From assembly GCF_018531495.1 (NCBI RefSeq), contig NZ_JAHDTI010000003.1, positions 1,116,001 to 1,180,000 of the forward strand: a DNA stretch of 64,000 nt, written 5' to 3'. Both the position numbers and the translations under genes were made by a program. The notes beneath the pieces were generated by a model. That model was given only the letters and a program-made list of their open reading frames with translations. It ran no database searches and was not told the DNA's origin. The DNA comes from Nonomuraea sediminis. GTDB lineage: Bacteria > Actinomycetota > Actinomycetes > Streptosporangiales > Streptosporangiaceae. The first letter of the stretch is position 1. Every line of letters begins with the position of its first letter. Positions 7,936 through 16,202 of the stretch are shown here, piece after piece.

Positions 7936-8886
7936 ATGGTGCATCGGATCGCGGTCGTGGCGCTGGACGAGTTCGCGCCGCTCGACCTGGGAGTGCCGGG
8001 ACAGGTGTTCCGCTCGGCGCGGACGCGGAACGGCGACAAGCTCTACGAGGTGGTGACCTGCTCGCCGGGCCGCCGCCCGGTGAGCTGCTGGGCCGGCTAC
8101 ACCGTGCTGCCCGACCACGACCTGGACATCCTCGACACCGCGGACACCGTGCTCGTCCCGGGCATCCACGGCGGTCCGCCACTGCTCGAAGGCGTCATCC
8201 CGGCCGAACTGCGCGACGCGCTGCAGAACCGGCCGCGGATCATGTCGATCTGCACGGGCGCGTTCGTGCTCGCCGCCGCCGGACTGCTGGACGGCCGGCC
8301 CGCCACCACGCACTGGGCCGACGCCGACCACTTCGCGGCCATGTTCCCCGCGGTCAAGCTGGACGCCAACGTGCTGTTCGTCGACGACGGCGACGTGCTG
8401 ACCTCGGCGGGCGTCGCCTCGGGCATCGACCTGTGCCTGCACGTGATCAGGCGCGACTTCGGCAGCGAGGTGGCCAACCGGGCCGCGCGGCGCTGCGTGA
8501 CGCCGCCGTTCCGCGAGGGCGGGCAGGCGCAGTACATCGAACGGCCGCTCGCCGGGGCCGACGAGAACAGCACCGCGGCCACCCGCGCGTACATGCTCGC
8601 CCACCTGGACGCGCCGCTCGACCTCGCGGCCCTGGCGGAGCACGCGTCGATGAGCGTGCGCACGTTCACGCGGCGCTTCCGCGAGGAGACCGGGCTGTCG
8701 CCGGCGCGCTGGCTGACGCGGCAGCGCGTGGAGCACGCGCGGGACCTGCTGGAGAGCACCGACCTGGGCGTCGACCAGGTCGCCAGGCGCGCCGGCTTCG
8801 GCAGCGCGGTCTCGCTCCGCCAGCACCTCCACGCCGCGGTCGGCGTCGCTCCCCTCGCCTATCGCCACACCTTCCGGCGTCCCTGA
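7936..8886 (+). CDS. GlxA-family AraC-type regulator (DJ-1/PfpI + HTH)
   Basis: Two-domain transcription factor. Residues about 1-180 form a class I glutaminase-amidotransferase-like DJ-1/PfpI domain (IAVVALDEFAPLDLGVPGQVF; nucleophile-elbow-like SICTGAFVLAAAGLLDGR with the conserved Cys; ATTHW). Residues about 205-310 form the AraC DNA-binding domain (LAALAEHASMSVRTFTRRF, TGLSPARWL, QRVEHARDLL, VARRAGFGSAVSLRQHL). The ligand is unknown. It is divergent from the MFS gene, which is the obvious regulatory target. Confidence 0.92.
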   Translation: MVHRIAVVALDEFAPLDLGVPGQVFRSARTRNGDKLYEVVTCSPGRRPVSCWAGYTVLPDHDLDILDTADTVLVPGIHGGPPLLEGVIPAELRDALQNRPRIMSICTGAFVLAAAGLLDGRPATTHWADADHFAAMFPAVKLDANVLFVDDGDVLTSAGVASGIDLCLHVIRRDFGSEVANRAARRCVTPPFREGGQAQYIERPLAGADENSTAATRAYMLAHLDAPLDLAALAEHASMSVRTFTRRFREETGLSPARWLTRQRVEHARDLLESTDLGVDQVARRAGFGSAVSLRQHLHAAVGVAPLAYRHTFRRP

Positions 8887-9168
8887 CCCTTCCGGCTGTA
8901 CGGCAGGCCTCGCGTCCTCCGCCCGAGGCCCAGGAATTACGGGGACGACGCAACACGTAAGGCACCCGACCCGAGCGGCACCCCCTGCCGGGTCAGATCC
9001 CAGCGTGAACCGAGCGCTCCGGTGACGGCGATGGATCCCGGAGATGAGGGTCCAGCGGAGCGCCCGGGTAGAGCGCCGTACGCGTGGCGCCGGACTCCGC
9101 CGTACCCCGTCTCGCCGACCCGGCGCCCATGGAGGCCGGTGGCGTCGGTCTAGTTGAGTGGGGGTGGG
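8887..9168. other. Intergenic region without a recognisable gene
   Basis: About 280 bases between two genes converging from left and right. It contains a TGTACGGC word near 8898 that also occurs in the 13.2 and 20.2-20.4 kb repeats. No hairpin with a T-run and no convincing small ORF was found. Confidence 0.5.
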
Positions 9169-12100
9169 TTAGGGGTGGCGGTCTTGGTGGGTGGCTCGGG
9201 TCCAGAGGGTGGGCCAGCCGCCGTCGAGCCACGACTCCGGGACCAGCAGTCCGGTTTCGGCGACCTGCTGCCAGAAGGCGTCCAGGTCGGCGCCCAGTTC
9301 GACCGCCCCGGACAGGGCCTGCTGCCACGGCCCGGCAGGATCGGCCAGGTCGGAGGCGGGATAGCCGGGCACCGCGGTCTCCCCGGGGCCGGTGATCGGC
9401 GTCCCCTCGCCGCGGGCCGTCGCGGCGATCACGAGCGCGCACAGCACCCGGGTCCCGGCTCCCCGCAGGTGCGCGGGGATCCCGATCGTCCGGCGGATCC
9501 TCCGGGCCACCAGCTCCATCGAGCGGGCCGCCGCCACGTCCGGATGCCTGGCCAGCCGCCGCATCGAGGACGGCAGCGGGGCGTCGGCCAGCAGCGGCGC
9601 CAGCCGTACCGTCAGATCGAGGTTGTCGAGCGCGGCCTGCAGCGGGCGGACGCCCGTCGCGGCCCACAGCTCGGCCAGCGGCATGTCATGGAACGCGCGG
9701 CCGAGCCGTTCGGCGGGCATGCGGCGCAGCGCGGTCAGGTTGTGCGCGCGCTCGAGGGTACGCAGCGCGCGCTCGGTCTCGGGCGTGGCCATGGCACGCG
9801 CCACCTGCCTGGCCAGCGGCTCGGCGATCTCCCTGAACAGCCGCCCGGACCGCCGCACCCCCGGCGCCCGCGGCGACGGCGTCGGCTCATCAGCAGGTTC
9901 CTGCTTCGGTACGGCGGGCCGCAGCGAACCCACCCACCGGGTGACGGCCTCGGCCACCTCCGGCGACGGATCGGCGTTGAACCGGGCACGGAACTCCTCC
10001 ACCCGCCAGCCCCGTGTGCCGGGCCGCAGCTCCAGGTTGGCCACGATCCGGCCGTCCGGCGCCCGCAGCGCCACCAGGCCGAAGTCGCCCTTGGTGGCGC
10101 CGATCACGTAGTACTCCCCGGCGATGCAGTTGCCCATGTAGGAGGCCCATTCGGCGAGCACGCGGCCGCCGCGGGCGCACTCGACGCGCAGGTCGGTGCC
10201 CGGGAGGGGCAGGCCGTCGGCCTCGGCCAGCGCGGCGGGCAGCCGGAACGTGCCCGTCAGTGCCTCCGACAGCTGCGCGCTGGCGGCCAGTTCCCCGACC
10301 AGCTCCGGCCACGTACGGCAGCGCCGGGACGCCCGCGCGCCGTACGAGGCCAGCTGCGCGGTGCCCGCCACGGCCAGCGCGACCGAGTCGTAGCGGGGCT
10401 CGATCGGGTCAGGCTCGTCGGGGTGGTAGAGGAAGTACGGGGTCGGGTCGCCGTAGTTGGCCGCCGCGGCCTCGGCCCCGTGCAACTGGGCCAGCGCGTC
10501 GGCCAGGTCCGCCAGCCAGAGCAGGTCCCCGACCGTCTCCTCCTCCGGGGCCCGGTTGACCAGCGGCTCGCCCCCGCCCACCGGCGGCTGCAGCCACGCG
10601 GACGGCGGCCGCACCACGGTGTGGCCGACCGCGGCACGCCAGTCGGACAGGGTCGTCTTCGCCCAGCCGTGCAGGTAGCTGTGCGCGACGGCGATCAGCT
10701 CGGTGGCCGCCGCCAGGACCACGGCCCCGTAGTCCTCGGCCCTGGCCAGCCGCTGGGCGGCGAAGGGCTCCGGCGTGTCACCGAGCCGCCTGGCCAGGTC
10801 GCGCACGTAGCAACCCGGGCGGGCGGGCACGCCTGCCAGCCCCGGCACCCGCCTGGCCGCCCAGCCCGCCTCACCGTCACCTATCAGCGGCGCGGCCGCG
10901 GTCAGCTCGGCGGCGCACCGCTCGAGTCCGGCCCGCGTGCCGTACTCGGCCACGGCGATGGCGGCGCGCAGCAGGACGGTCGCCGCCAGGGCGTCGCACA
11001 TCACCCGGTGCGCTGTCTGCGCCCACTGCCACGGCTGCGGGATCCACCGGGCGGCCTCCGCCAGGGTCGGCTCGTGCCCCAGCTCGGCACGCAGCCGGGA
11101 GACGAAGTGCTCGTCGGCGTGATCGTCGTACCTCCTCCGCATGTCCTCGAAGCGACTGCGTACGGCCTCCAGCCTTGTCGTCCTCCGGTTCCTCGCCTGA
11201 GCGGCCGCCACCCGCTCCCGCAGGTCGAGCACCAGCTCCAAGCGGCGCCGCGTGGGAAACACCTCGAGCACCCGCCCAAGATTCTCCGCCACCACCGACA
11301 CCGGCCCCCGATGCCCATCCTGCTCAAGCCCACCCCCAACCCCAAGAGCCCCACCGACACGCCCCTGACGATCCGTCGCGTCTTCGAGCTGCCCAGGACG
11401 ACCAACCGCATCCTCATCCCGCCCGAGCCCGGCCGCGGCATCTCCGCGCTGCCCGAGATCGACGTCCCGCTGCCCGGGATCGTCCTGCCCGGTTCCGAGC
11501 CGCCCGCCATGCACCGGTGCATCGGGAACTTCTTCGCCTTGACCGAGATCACCCGGCTCGTCTTCCAGCTGCCCGGGATCCCCCGAGGCGGCTCCCTGCC
11601 GCCCGGGATCGTGTGGTGCGGCAATGCCCTGTCCCAAATCGCCTGGCACGGCTACGGGCTGCTCTGGATCACGTGGGGCAGCTTCGAACTGCTCGGGATT
11701 CGCCGAGGCGGCTTCGTGCCGTCCGGGGTCGGCTGGGGCGGCGTCGCCCTGCCTCGGATCGGTCGGGGTGGCTTCGAGCTGCCTCGGATCGCCCGGCGTC
11801 GTGAGGAGGTGCATGAGTTGCTCGGGTTCGAGGAGGTCGCTGGCGGCGGAGGCCAGGTCCAGGTCGGCCCAGCGGCCTTCCGCGATGGCTCTACTCGCGG
11901 CGGCAGCCACCGGCTTGGTCGCCGCGGCGCCGAACAGCGCCACCAGCACACCCGCGCGCTCCCCCAGGCGTTCGATCCCATCGATCCCCAGAACCCGCAG
12001 CGCGGCCAGCACCGCATCCCGCCGATCCCCGCGCGCCCCCTCCAGCCGAGCCGACCGGAACCCGGGCCGCAACTCCACCCCCGCCCCGGCCGCCACGACC

Positions 12101-12282
12101 CCGCCCTCGGCCACCAGCCGCGCCAGCTCCCCCGCCGCCGCGCGCCCGTCCCCACCCTCAGGACCGAGCACCACGGCCGCCCCCTCAGGCAACCCACTCT
12201 GAACGATCCGGCCACGCACGTCCCAGACCGCCTGCCCCCGACCCGCCACGACCCCAAACGCCAGCCGAATCACGCCAGCCAT
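9169..12282 (-). CDS. Large PcfJ-like protein with internal decapeptide repeats
   Basis: A 1037-residue protein of unknown function. The C-terminal half has a segment like the PcfJ family of plasmid/ICE proteins: a cysteine in SYMGNCIAGEYY, then GLVALRAPDGRIVANLEL and WRVEEFRARFNADP (compare the family's hxxCVxxY ... I.xLR ... AT.E pattern). The N-terminal ~160 residues are Gly/Ala/Val-rich (AVVLGPEGGD). Residues about 170-300 are Asp-Pro-Gln repeats (see 11490-11805), followed by helical, Arg-rich sequence. ATG at 12282 has GGGGGAG six bases upstream; an in-frame ATG at 12297 does not. No conjugation gene adjoins it. The long frame on the opposite strand is a codon-bias shadow. Confidence 0.7.
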   Translation of the reverse strand: MAGVIRLAFGVVAGRGQAVWDVRGRIVQSGLPEGAAVVLGPEGGDGRAAAGELARLVAEGGVVAAGAGVELRPGFRSARLEGARGDRRDAVLAALRVLGIDGIERLGERAGVLVALFGAAATKPVAAAASRAIAEGRWADLDLASAASDLLEPEQLMHLLTTPGDPRQLEATPTDPRQGDAAPADPGRHEAASANPEQFEAAPRDPEQPVAVPGDLGQGIAAPHDPGRQGAASGDPGQLEDEPGDLGQGEEVPDAPVHGGRLGTGQDDPGQRDVDLGQRGDAAAGLGRDEDAVGRPGQLEDATDRQGRVGGALGVGGGLEQDGHRGPVSVVAENLGRVLEVFPTRRRLELVLDLRERVAAAQARNRRTTRLEAVRSRFEDMRRRYDDHADEHFVSRLRAELGHEPTLAEAARWIPQPWQWAQTAHRVMCDALAATVLLRAAIAVAEYGTRAGLERCAAELTAAAPLIGDGEAGWAARRVPGLAGVPARPGCYVRDLARRLGDTPEPFAAQRLARAEDYGAVVLAAATELIAVAHSYLHGWAKTTLSDWRAAVGHTVVRPPSAWLQPPVGGGEPLVNRAPEEETVGDLLWLADLADALAQLHGAEAAAANYGDPTPYFLYHPDEPDPIEPRYDSVALAVAGTAQLASYGARASRRCRTWPELVGELAASAQLSEALTGTFRLPAALAEADGLPLPGTDLRVECARGGRVLAEWASYMGNCIAGEYYVIGATKGDFGLVALRAPDGRIVANLELRPGTRGWRVEEFRARFNADPSPEVAEAVTRWVGSLRPAVPKQEPADEPTPSPRAPGVRRSGRLFREIAEPLARQVARAMATPETERALRTLERAHNLTALRRMPAERLGRAFHDMPLAELWAATGVRPLQAALDNLDLTVRLAPLLADAPLPSSMRRLARHPDVAAARSMELVARRIRRTIGIPAHLRGAGTRVLCALVIAATARGEGTPITGPGETAVPGYPASDLADPAGPWQQALSGAVELGADLDAFWQQVAETGLLVPESWLDGGWPTLWTRATHQDRHP
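11490..11805. repeat. In-frame ~30-bp tandem repeats coding Asp-Pro-Gln decapeptides
   Basis: Inside the PcfJ-like gene about nine to ten units of ten residues follow the pattern (G/T/A)DP(R/G/E)Q(x)EAAP: GDPRQLEATP, TDPRQGDAAP, ADPGRHEAAS, ANPEQFEAAP, RDPEQPVAVP and so on, becoming less regular toward the C-terminal side. At DNA level the units read GATCCxxGGC-like words every 30 bases. It forms an acidic, probably unstructured linker. Confidence 0.8.
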
Positions 12283-12615
12283 GATTCGCTCCCCCACACC
12301 CCCAAATCAAGGCAAATATCCCCACCCACCCTTGACGCCCTCAAGGCGCCGGGTCGGCGGGAAGGCGTACGGCGGAGCTCGGCGCAACGTGCACGGCGGG
12401 AAGGGACCCGCGCGTGCCTGCTTCCCGGGGAGTCGTAGCAGCGGGACAGTGGCATCCGGTCAGCGGGCGTCTCCCTGGAGATGCTCAGCCGAAGTGTGGC
12501 GACTGGCGGTGGGGCTGCTTGCCGTACGGCAGGAGCGCGAGAAGAACGCGTGGGAGCTCGGGAAGGGTGGGTGGAGCCCTGGATGCGGCTGCGGGCCGCG
12601 GAAGGCAGGGGTGGG
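12283..12615. other. Intergenic region, no gene seen
   Basis: Some 330 bases upstream of the PcfJ-like gene. It contains a perfect GCCGTACGGC palindrome near 12526, related to the TGTACGGC words of other intergenic repeats in this window, and GC-rich sequence without a credible start and ribosome site. Confidence 0.4.
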
Positions 12616-13146
12616 TTAGGAGTCGAGGGTGTCGGCGAGGTGGCGGATTTTGGTTACTACCTCGTCGTGGCGGCCGCCGGCCTGGATGCGGTCGGCGAGG
12701 GCGTGGAGTTGGCCTGGTGGGAGCCAGCCGCTCTTCGATCTGAGTGGCAGCCGGATGGGGCCCTTGGCGGCATCCTTGATCACCAGGATGGGGATGCGCT
12801 CGTCGGAGCGTACGTCGGGCAGCGTCTCCAGATAGACGTTCTCGACTGCGGGGAGCTCGATGCGGGTCGTGCGGAGGGTGGCTCGGCGGACCAGGTAGGA
12901 GCCCTCCAGCCAGGTACGGGTCCGCTTCACCACCAGCGCCCACAGGCCCGCGGTGATCGCCACGGGCAGCACACCGAACAGGGCGATCATCGCCACGATC
13001 TCGCCGGCCGTGATGCCCTGACCGGACGAGCCGGCCAGCACCGTCACGACCGCCACGCACGCGCTGAACACCACCACCACGGCCAGGCACCCGCACCCGG
13101 CCCGCACCCCCGCCGCCACCGGCACGTCGATCTCAACCCGCTCCAC
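12616..13146 (-). CDS. Small two-helix membrane protein, PH-like C-terminal domain (hypothetical)
   Basis: A 176-residue product with two membrane helices near residues 14-35 (CGCLAVVVVFSACVAVVTVLAG) and 48-70 (IVAMIALFGVLPVAITAGLWALVV). A cytoplasmic domain follows (TWLEGSYLVRRATLRTTRIELPAVENVYLETL) that resembles membrane-associated PH-like (bPH) folds. GTG at 13146 is the likely start: upstream in-frame codons run into the 21-bp repeat array and read as repeated NIAGLPY. There is no ribosome site before the GTG, but TATTCT ends a few bases upstream, so a leaderless transcript is possible. Confidence 0.7.
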   Translation of the reverse strand: MERVEIDVPVAAGVRAGCGCLAVVVVFSACVAVVTVLAGSSGQGITAGEIVAMIALFGVLPVAITAGLWALVVKRTRTWLEGSYLVRRATLRTTRIELPAVENVYLETLPDVRSDERIPILVIKDAAKGPIRLPLRSKSGWLPPGQLHALADRIQAGGRHDEVVTKIRHLADTLDS

Positions 13147-13210
13147 GCAGGCAGAATAGTGCGCTCCCACTTCGGGCTCTCGCGGCGGTCCGGCTGTGGG
13201 CCTTCTCTCT

Positions 13211-13338
13211 GTTGTACAGCCTGCCGACGATCTGTTGTACGGCAAGCCGACGATGTTGTACGGCAAGCCGGCGATGTTGTACGGCAAGCCGGCGATGTTG
13301 TACGGCAAGCCGGCGATGTTGTACGGCAAGCCGGCGAT
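13211..13338. repeat. Six-copy 21-bp tandem repeat
   Basis: The unit GTTGTACGGCAAGCCGGCGAT starts at 13255, 13276, 13297 and 13318 (four identical copies). It is preceded by a one-mismatch copy at 13234 and a diverged copy at 13211, with two extra bases between the first two. It lies between the hypothetical membrane gene and the LuxR regulator, with no spacers, so it is a simple tandem repeat. Confidence 0.95.
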
Positions 13339-13430
13339 ACGCCGCCCGCCATCGTGGGCTCGCGGCCCGTGACCGGCGCTTCTGGCGAGTCGAGGACACT
13401 TGCTCGCCACAACGGCGCTTCGTCACGCAG
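13339..13430. repeat. Dispersed intergenic element, copy A
   Basis: Directly follows the 21-bp array. It matches, in inverted orientation, the sequence at about 20280-20395: shared words include CTTGTACGGC or TTGTACGGC, GACCGGC(G/A)CTT(C)TGGCGAGTCG, ACACTTGC(T/C)CGCC and ACGGCG, in the same order. Translation of the two copies in one frame gives TGASGES and TGTSGES followed by TLAR, so the element may derive from coding DNA. Confidence 0.65.
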
Positions 13431-13555
13431 ACACCGCCCTTTCCGAGCTGATCACCGCACGGGCCCACCCTTGCTCGCCGTACACGGGCGCCGGGCGCCG
13501 CGGGGTTGGGGCCAGGACGGGGTTGGGGTTCGGTTCTTCCGGGGAAGCGGAGGGG

Positions 13556-16174
13556 TCAGGAGTTGAGGGAGAGTTCCGTGAGTTGGGTGCGGGAGGTGAC
13601 GCCCAGTTTCGGGTAGGCCTTGTAGAGGTGCTGGCCGACGGTGCGGGGGCTCAGGAACAGGTGGGCCGCGATGTCGCGGTTGGTCAGGCCCTGCGCCGCG
13701 AGCTGGACGATCTGCCGCTCCTGCGGCGTGAGCCGCGCGAAGCGGTCCACCCCGGTGTTCCTGGGCGCCGTCCAGCCGGTGGCGTCGAGTTCGGCGCGGG
13801 CCCGTTCGGCCCACGGCGTGGCGCCGAGCCGTTCGAAGTCCTCCAGCGCGGAGACCAGCCGCGTCCTGGCGTCGGACTTCCTGCGGGCCCTGCGCAGCCA
13901 TTCGCCGTAGAGCAGGGCGGTGTGCGCCCGGTCCAGCGGCCTGTCGTGCGTGACGAGCGCGGCCGTGAAGTGGTCCTCGGCGGTGGGGCCCTCGTCGAGC
14001 AGCGCGCGGCAGCGTGAGGCGAGCGCGAGCGCCCAGCGCTGGCCGAGGAGGTCGGCCCAGCTCGCGAACCGGGCGAACGGTTCGGCCGCGCGGGCGGCCC
14101 GGCCGCCGCGGACCGCGGCCTCGACCAGGTAGGGGACGCAGCGCATGGCGGGGATGCTGCTGGCCCTGCCGTACACGAGGCTCTCCAGGCCGAGCAGCGC
14201 GCTCTCGGCCCTGCCCTGGCCGAGGTCGAGCAGCGCGCGGGCCTCGGTGTCGGCGGGGTCGACCTCCTCGCCGCGGATCGCGGCGATCCTGGCCAGCAGC
14301 GCCCCGGCCTGTCGTTCCCATTCGGGCTGGTGGGTGTCGGCGGCGATGCGCGCGGCCTCCGTGGCGTGGGCGTGCGCGTCGGCGGGCCTGCCGAGGCTGA
14401 GCTGGACGGCCGCCAGGTACGTCAGCGCCTGCGGCAGCACCCCGACGCGGCCCTCCGCGCGCAGCGTGACGGTGGTCCGCGCGGCCAGCTCGTGGGTCGC
14501 GGCGTCGTGCTCGGCCAGCCCGAGCCCGCCGATCAGCAGCAACCCCCGCCGGTCGGGCCCGGCGAGCGCGCGGGCGGCCGTCACCACTTCGGGCAGCGGC
14601 GGCAGCGCGTCGACCGGCGTGCGCAAGGCCAGCCCGGCGAACCAGCGGCACAGCTGGAGCACCGGGACGGCCTCGTCGTCTGCGGGCAGCCGCAGGGCAT
14701 CCAGCCGGCGGGCGGTGCGCCGGGCCATCTCCCTGTCGCCGTTGAACCAGACCAGCGAGGTGGCGTCGAGCAGCAGCCAGGCCGCGTTCCGGGGGTCGGT
14801 CGCGGCGATGTGGTCGATGCCGAGCGTGAGCAGCGCGTGCGCGTCGGGCAGCGAGCCCTGCCCGTAGTCGGAGCAGGCGCGGACCCGGATGAGGCGAGAG
14901 GTCAGCTCCGCGTCGGCCTCCCGCGTGCCTGCGGCGACGTCTCTGGCCCGGTCGAACCGCCCGCCGAACTCCAGGGCCTCGGCGGCCAGCGTCAGCCGCC
15001 GCGCCCGCGCGGCCGCGTCCACGCTCAGCTCGGCCGCCCGCTCGTAGGCGGCGGCCGCGGAGGCGTATCCGGCGCGGGCCGAGGCGCTCGCCGCCGTCCG
15101 CTCCAGCTCCCCCGCCAGCCGTTCGTCGGGCCGGATCGCGGCCGCGGCCAGATGCCACACGCGCCGTTCGCCGTCCACCACCCGCGCCAGGGCTTCATGT
15201 ACGGCCAGCCGCCTGCCCAGCGGTGTTCCCTGCGACACGGCGGCGCGCACCAGCGGATGCCGGAACTCCACCCGCCGCCCGGCCACCCGGACGAGCCCGA
15301 TCTCCTGAGCGGCCTCGACGTCGGCGAGCGTGGCGCCGAACGGCTCGGCGACGGCCAGCAGCACGCCCAGCTCGCCGGTGCTCTCGGCCGCCGCGACCTG
15401 CAGGAACGCGCGCCCGCCCGCGGACAGGCCGTCCGCCTGCTGCTCGAAGGCGGCCCGCAGCCGGTCCGTCAGCGGCACGTCGGGCCCGCCGGCCAGCGAC
15501 TTGGGCAGTTCGATGAGCGCCAGCGGGTTGCCGCGCGCCTCGTCCAGGATCCGCCGCCGCAGCCCGGGATCACGCACGTCGAGCAGCTCCGCCGCGGCCT
15601 CCTTGGTCAACCCGGCCAGCCGCAGCACCGGCAGGCCCTGCGGGTCGAAGCCGGGCCGGGAGGCGAGGACCAGCGCCACGCCCTCGGCGTCCAGCCGCCG
15701 CGCGGCGAACAGCAGCGCCTCCGCCGAGGCGTGGTCGAGCCAGTGCGCGTCGTCGATCAGGCAGACCAGCGGCCCGTCCTCGGCCAGGTCCGCCAGCAGC
15801 GACAGCAGGGCGAGCCCGACCAGGAACCGGTCGCCGGGACCCGCCGCGGCCAGCCCCAGCGCCCCGCGCAGCGCCGCCGCCTGCGGTGCGGGAAGCCGGT
15901 CCAGCCGGTCGAGCTCGGAGCCGAGCAGCAGATGGACGGCCGCGAACGGCAGCTCCGCCTCCGCCTCGACCCCGATGCCTCTGATGACCCTGGCATCGCC
16001 CGCGGCCCGCGCCGCGTGGTCGAGCAGCGCCGTCTTGCCGATTCCGGGGTCGCCGAGCAGCACGCACGCGCCGCTGACGCCCTTGGCGGCCCCTGCCAGC
16101 AGTTCCTCGAGCACGCCCTGCTCACGTGCGCGGCCCAGCAACATACTCAGAGAACTACCTATCCGATGACTCAT
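13556..16174 (-). CDS. LuxR-family AAA/STAND transcriptional regulator
   Basis: A large ATP-binding LuxR regulator of about 872 residues. The N-terminal AAA domain has Walker A GDPGIGKT (near residue 43) and Walker B LVCLIDDAHWLD. A long helical, TPR-like middle follows, and a C-terminal LuxR helix-turn-helix (LTPQERQIVQLAAQGLTNRDIAAHLFLSPRTVGQHL). Such proteins typically activate linked metabolic or biosynthetic genes after ligand and ATP binding. ATG at 16174 is preceded by AAGGGG at a short spacing; ATG at 16144 (MLLGRAREQ) is the alternative family-like start. It is divergent from the epoxide-hydrolase-like gene at 16203, a plausible target. Confidence 0.9.
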   Translation of the reverse strand: MSHRIGSSLSMLLGRAREQGVLEELLAGAAKGVSGACVLLGDPGIGKTALLDHAARAAGDARVIRGIGVEAEAELPFAAVHLLLGSELDRLDRLPAPQAAALRGALGLAAAGPGDRFLVGLALLSLLADLAEDGPLVCLIDDAHWLDHASAEALLFAARRLDAEGVALVLASRPGFDPQGLPVLRLAGLTKEAAAELLDVRDPGLRRRILDEARGNPLALIELPKSLAGGPDVPLTDRLRAAFEQQADGLSAGGRAFLQVAAAESTGELGVLLAVAEPFGATLADVEAAQEIGLVRVAGRRVEFRHPLVRAAVSQGTPLGRRLAVHEALARVVDGERRVWHLAAAAIRPDERLAGELERTAASASARAGYASAAAAYERAAELSVDAAARARRLTLAAEALEFGGRFDRARDVAAGTREADAELTSRLIRVRACSDYGQGSLPDAHALLTLGIDHIAATDPRNAAWLLLDATSLVWFNGDREMARRTARRLDALRLPADDEAVPVLQLCRWFAGLALRTPVDALPPLPEVVTAARALAGPDRRGLLLIGGLGLAEHDAATHELAARTTVTLRAEGRVGVLPQALTYLAAVQLSLGRPADAHAHATEAARIAADTHQPEWERQAGALLARIAAIRGEEVDPADTEARALLDLGQGRAESALLGLESLVYGRASSIPAMRCVPYLVEAAVRGGRAARAAEPFARFASWADLLGQRWALALASRCRALLDEGPTAEDHFTAALVTHDRPLDRAHTALLYGEWLRRARRKSDARTRLVSALEDFERLGATPWAERARAELDATGWTAPRNTGVDRFARLTPQERQIVQLAAQGLTNRDIAAHLFLSPRTVGQHLYKAYPKLGVTSRTQLTELSLNS

Positions 16175-16202
16175 GCCCCCTTGTGGAGGCCTCCCTAGCC
16201 TC

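Noticed and set aside
9154..12438. A 1094-codon open frame on the plus strand over the PcfJ-like gene
   Set aside because: It is the codon-bias shadow of a high-GC gene on the other strand, has low-complexity Arg/Gly/Pro-rich translation and no recognisable domain or ribosome site.
13211..13338. CRISPR array
   Set aside because: The 21-base units are in direct contact, without spacers, and there are no cas genes.
14330..16198. A 622-codon plus-strand frame opposite the LuxR regulator
   Set aside because: Gln/Arg/Gly-rich shadow; the minus-strand frame has complete AAA and LuxR motifs.
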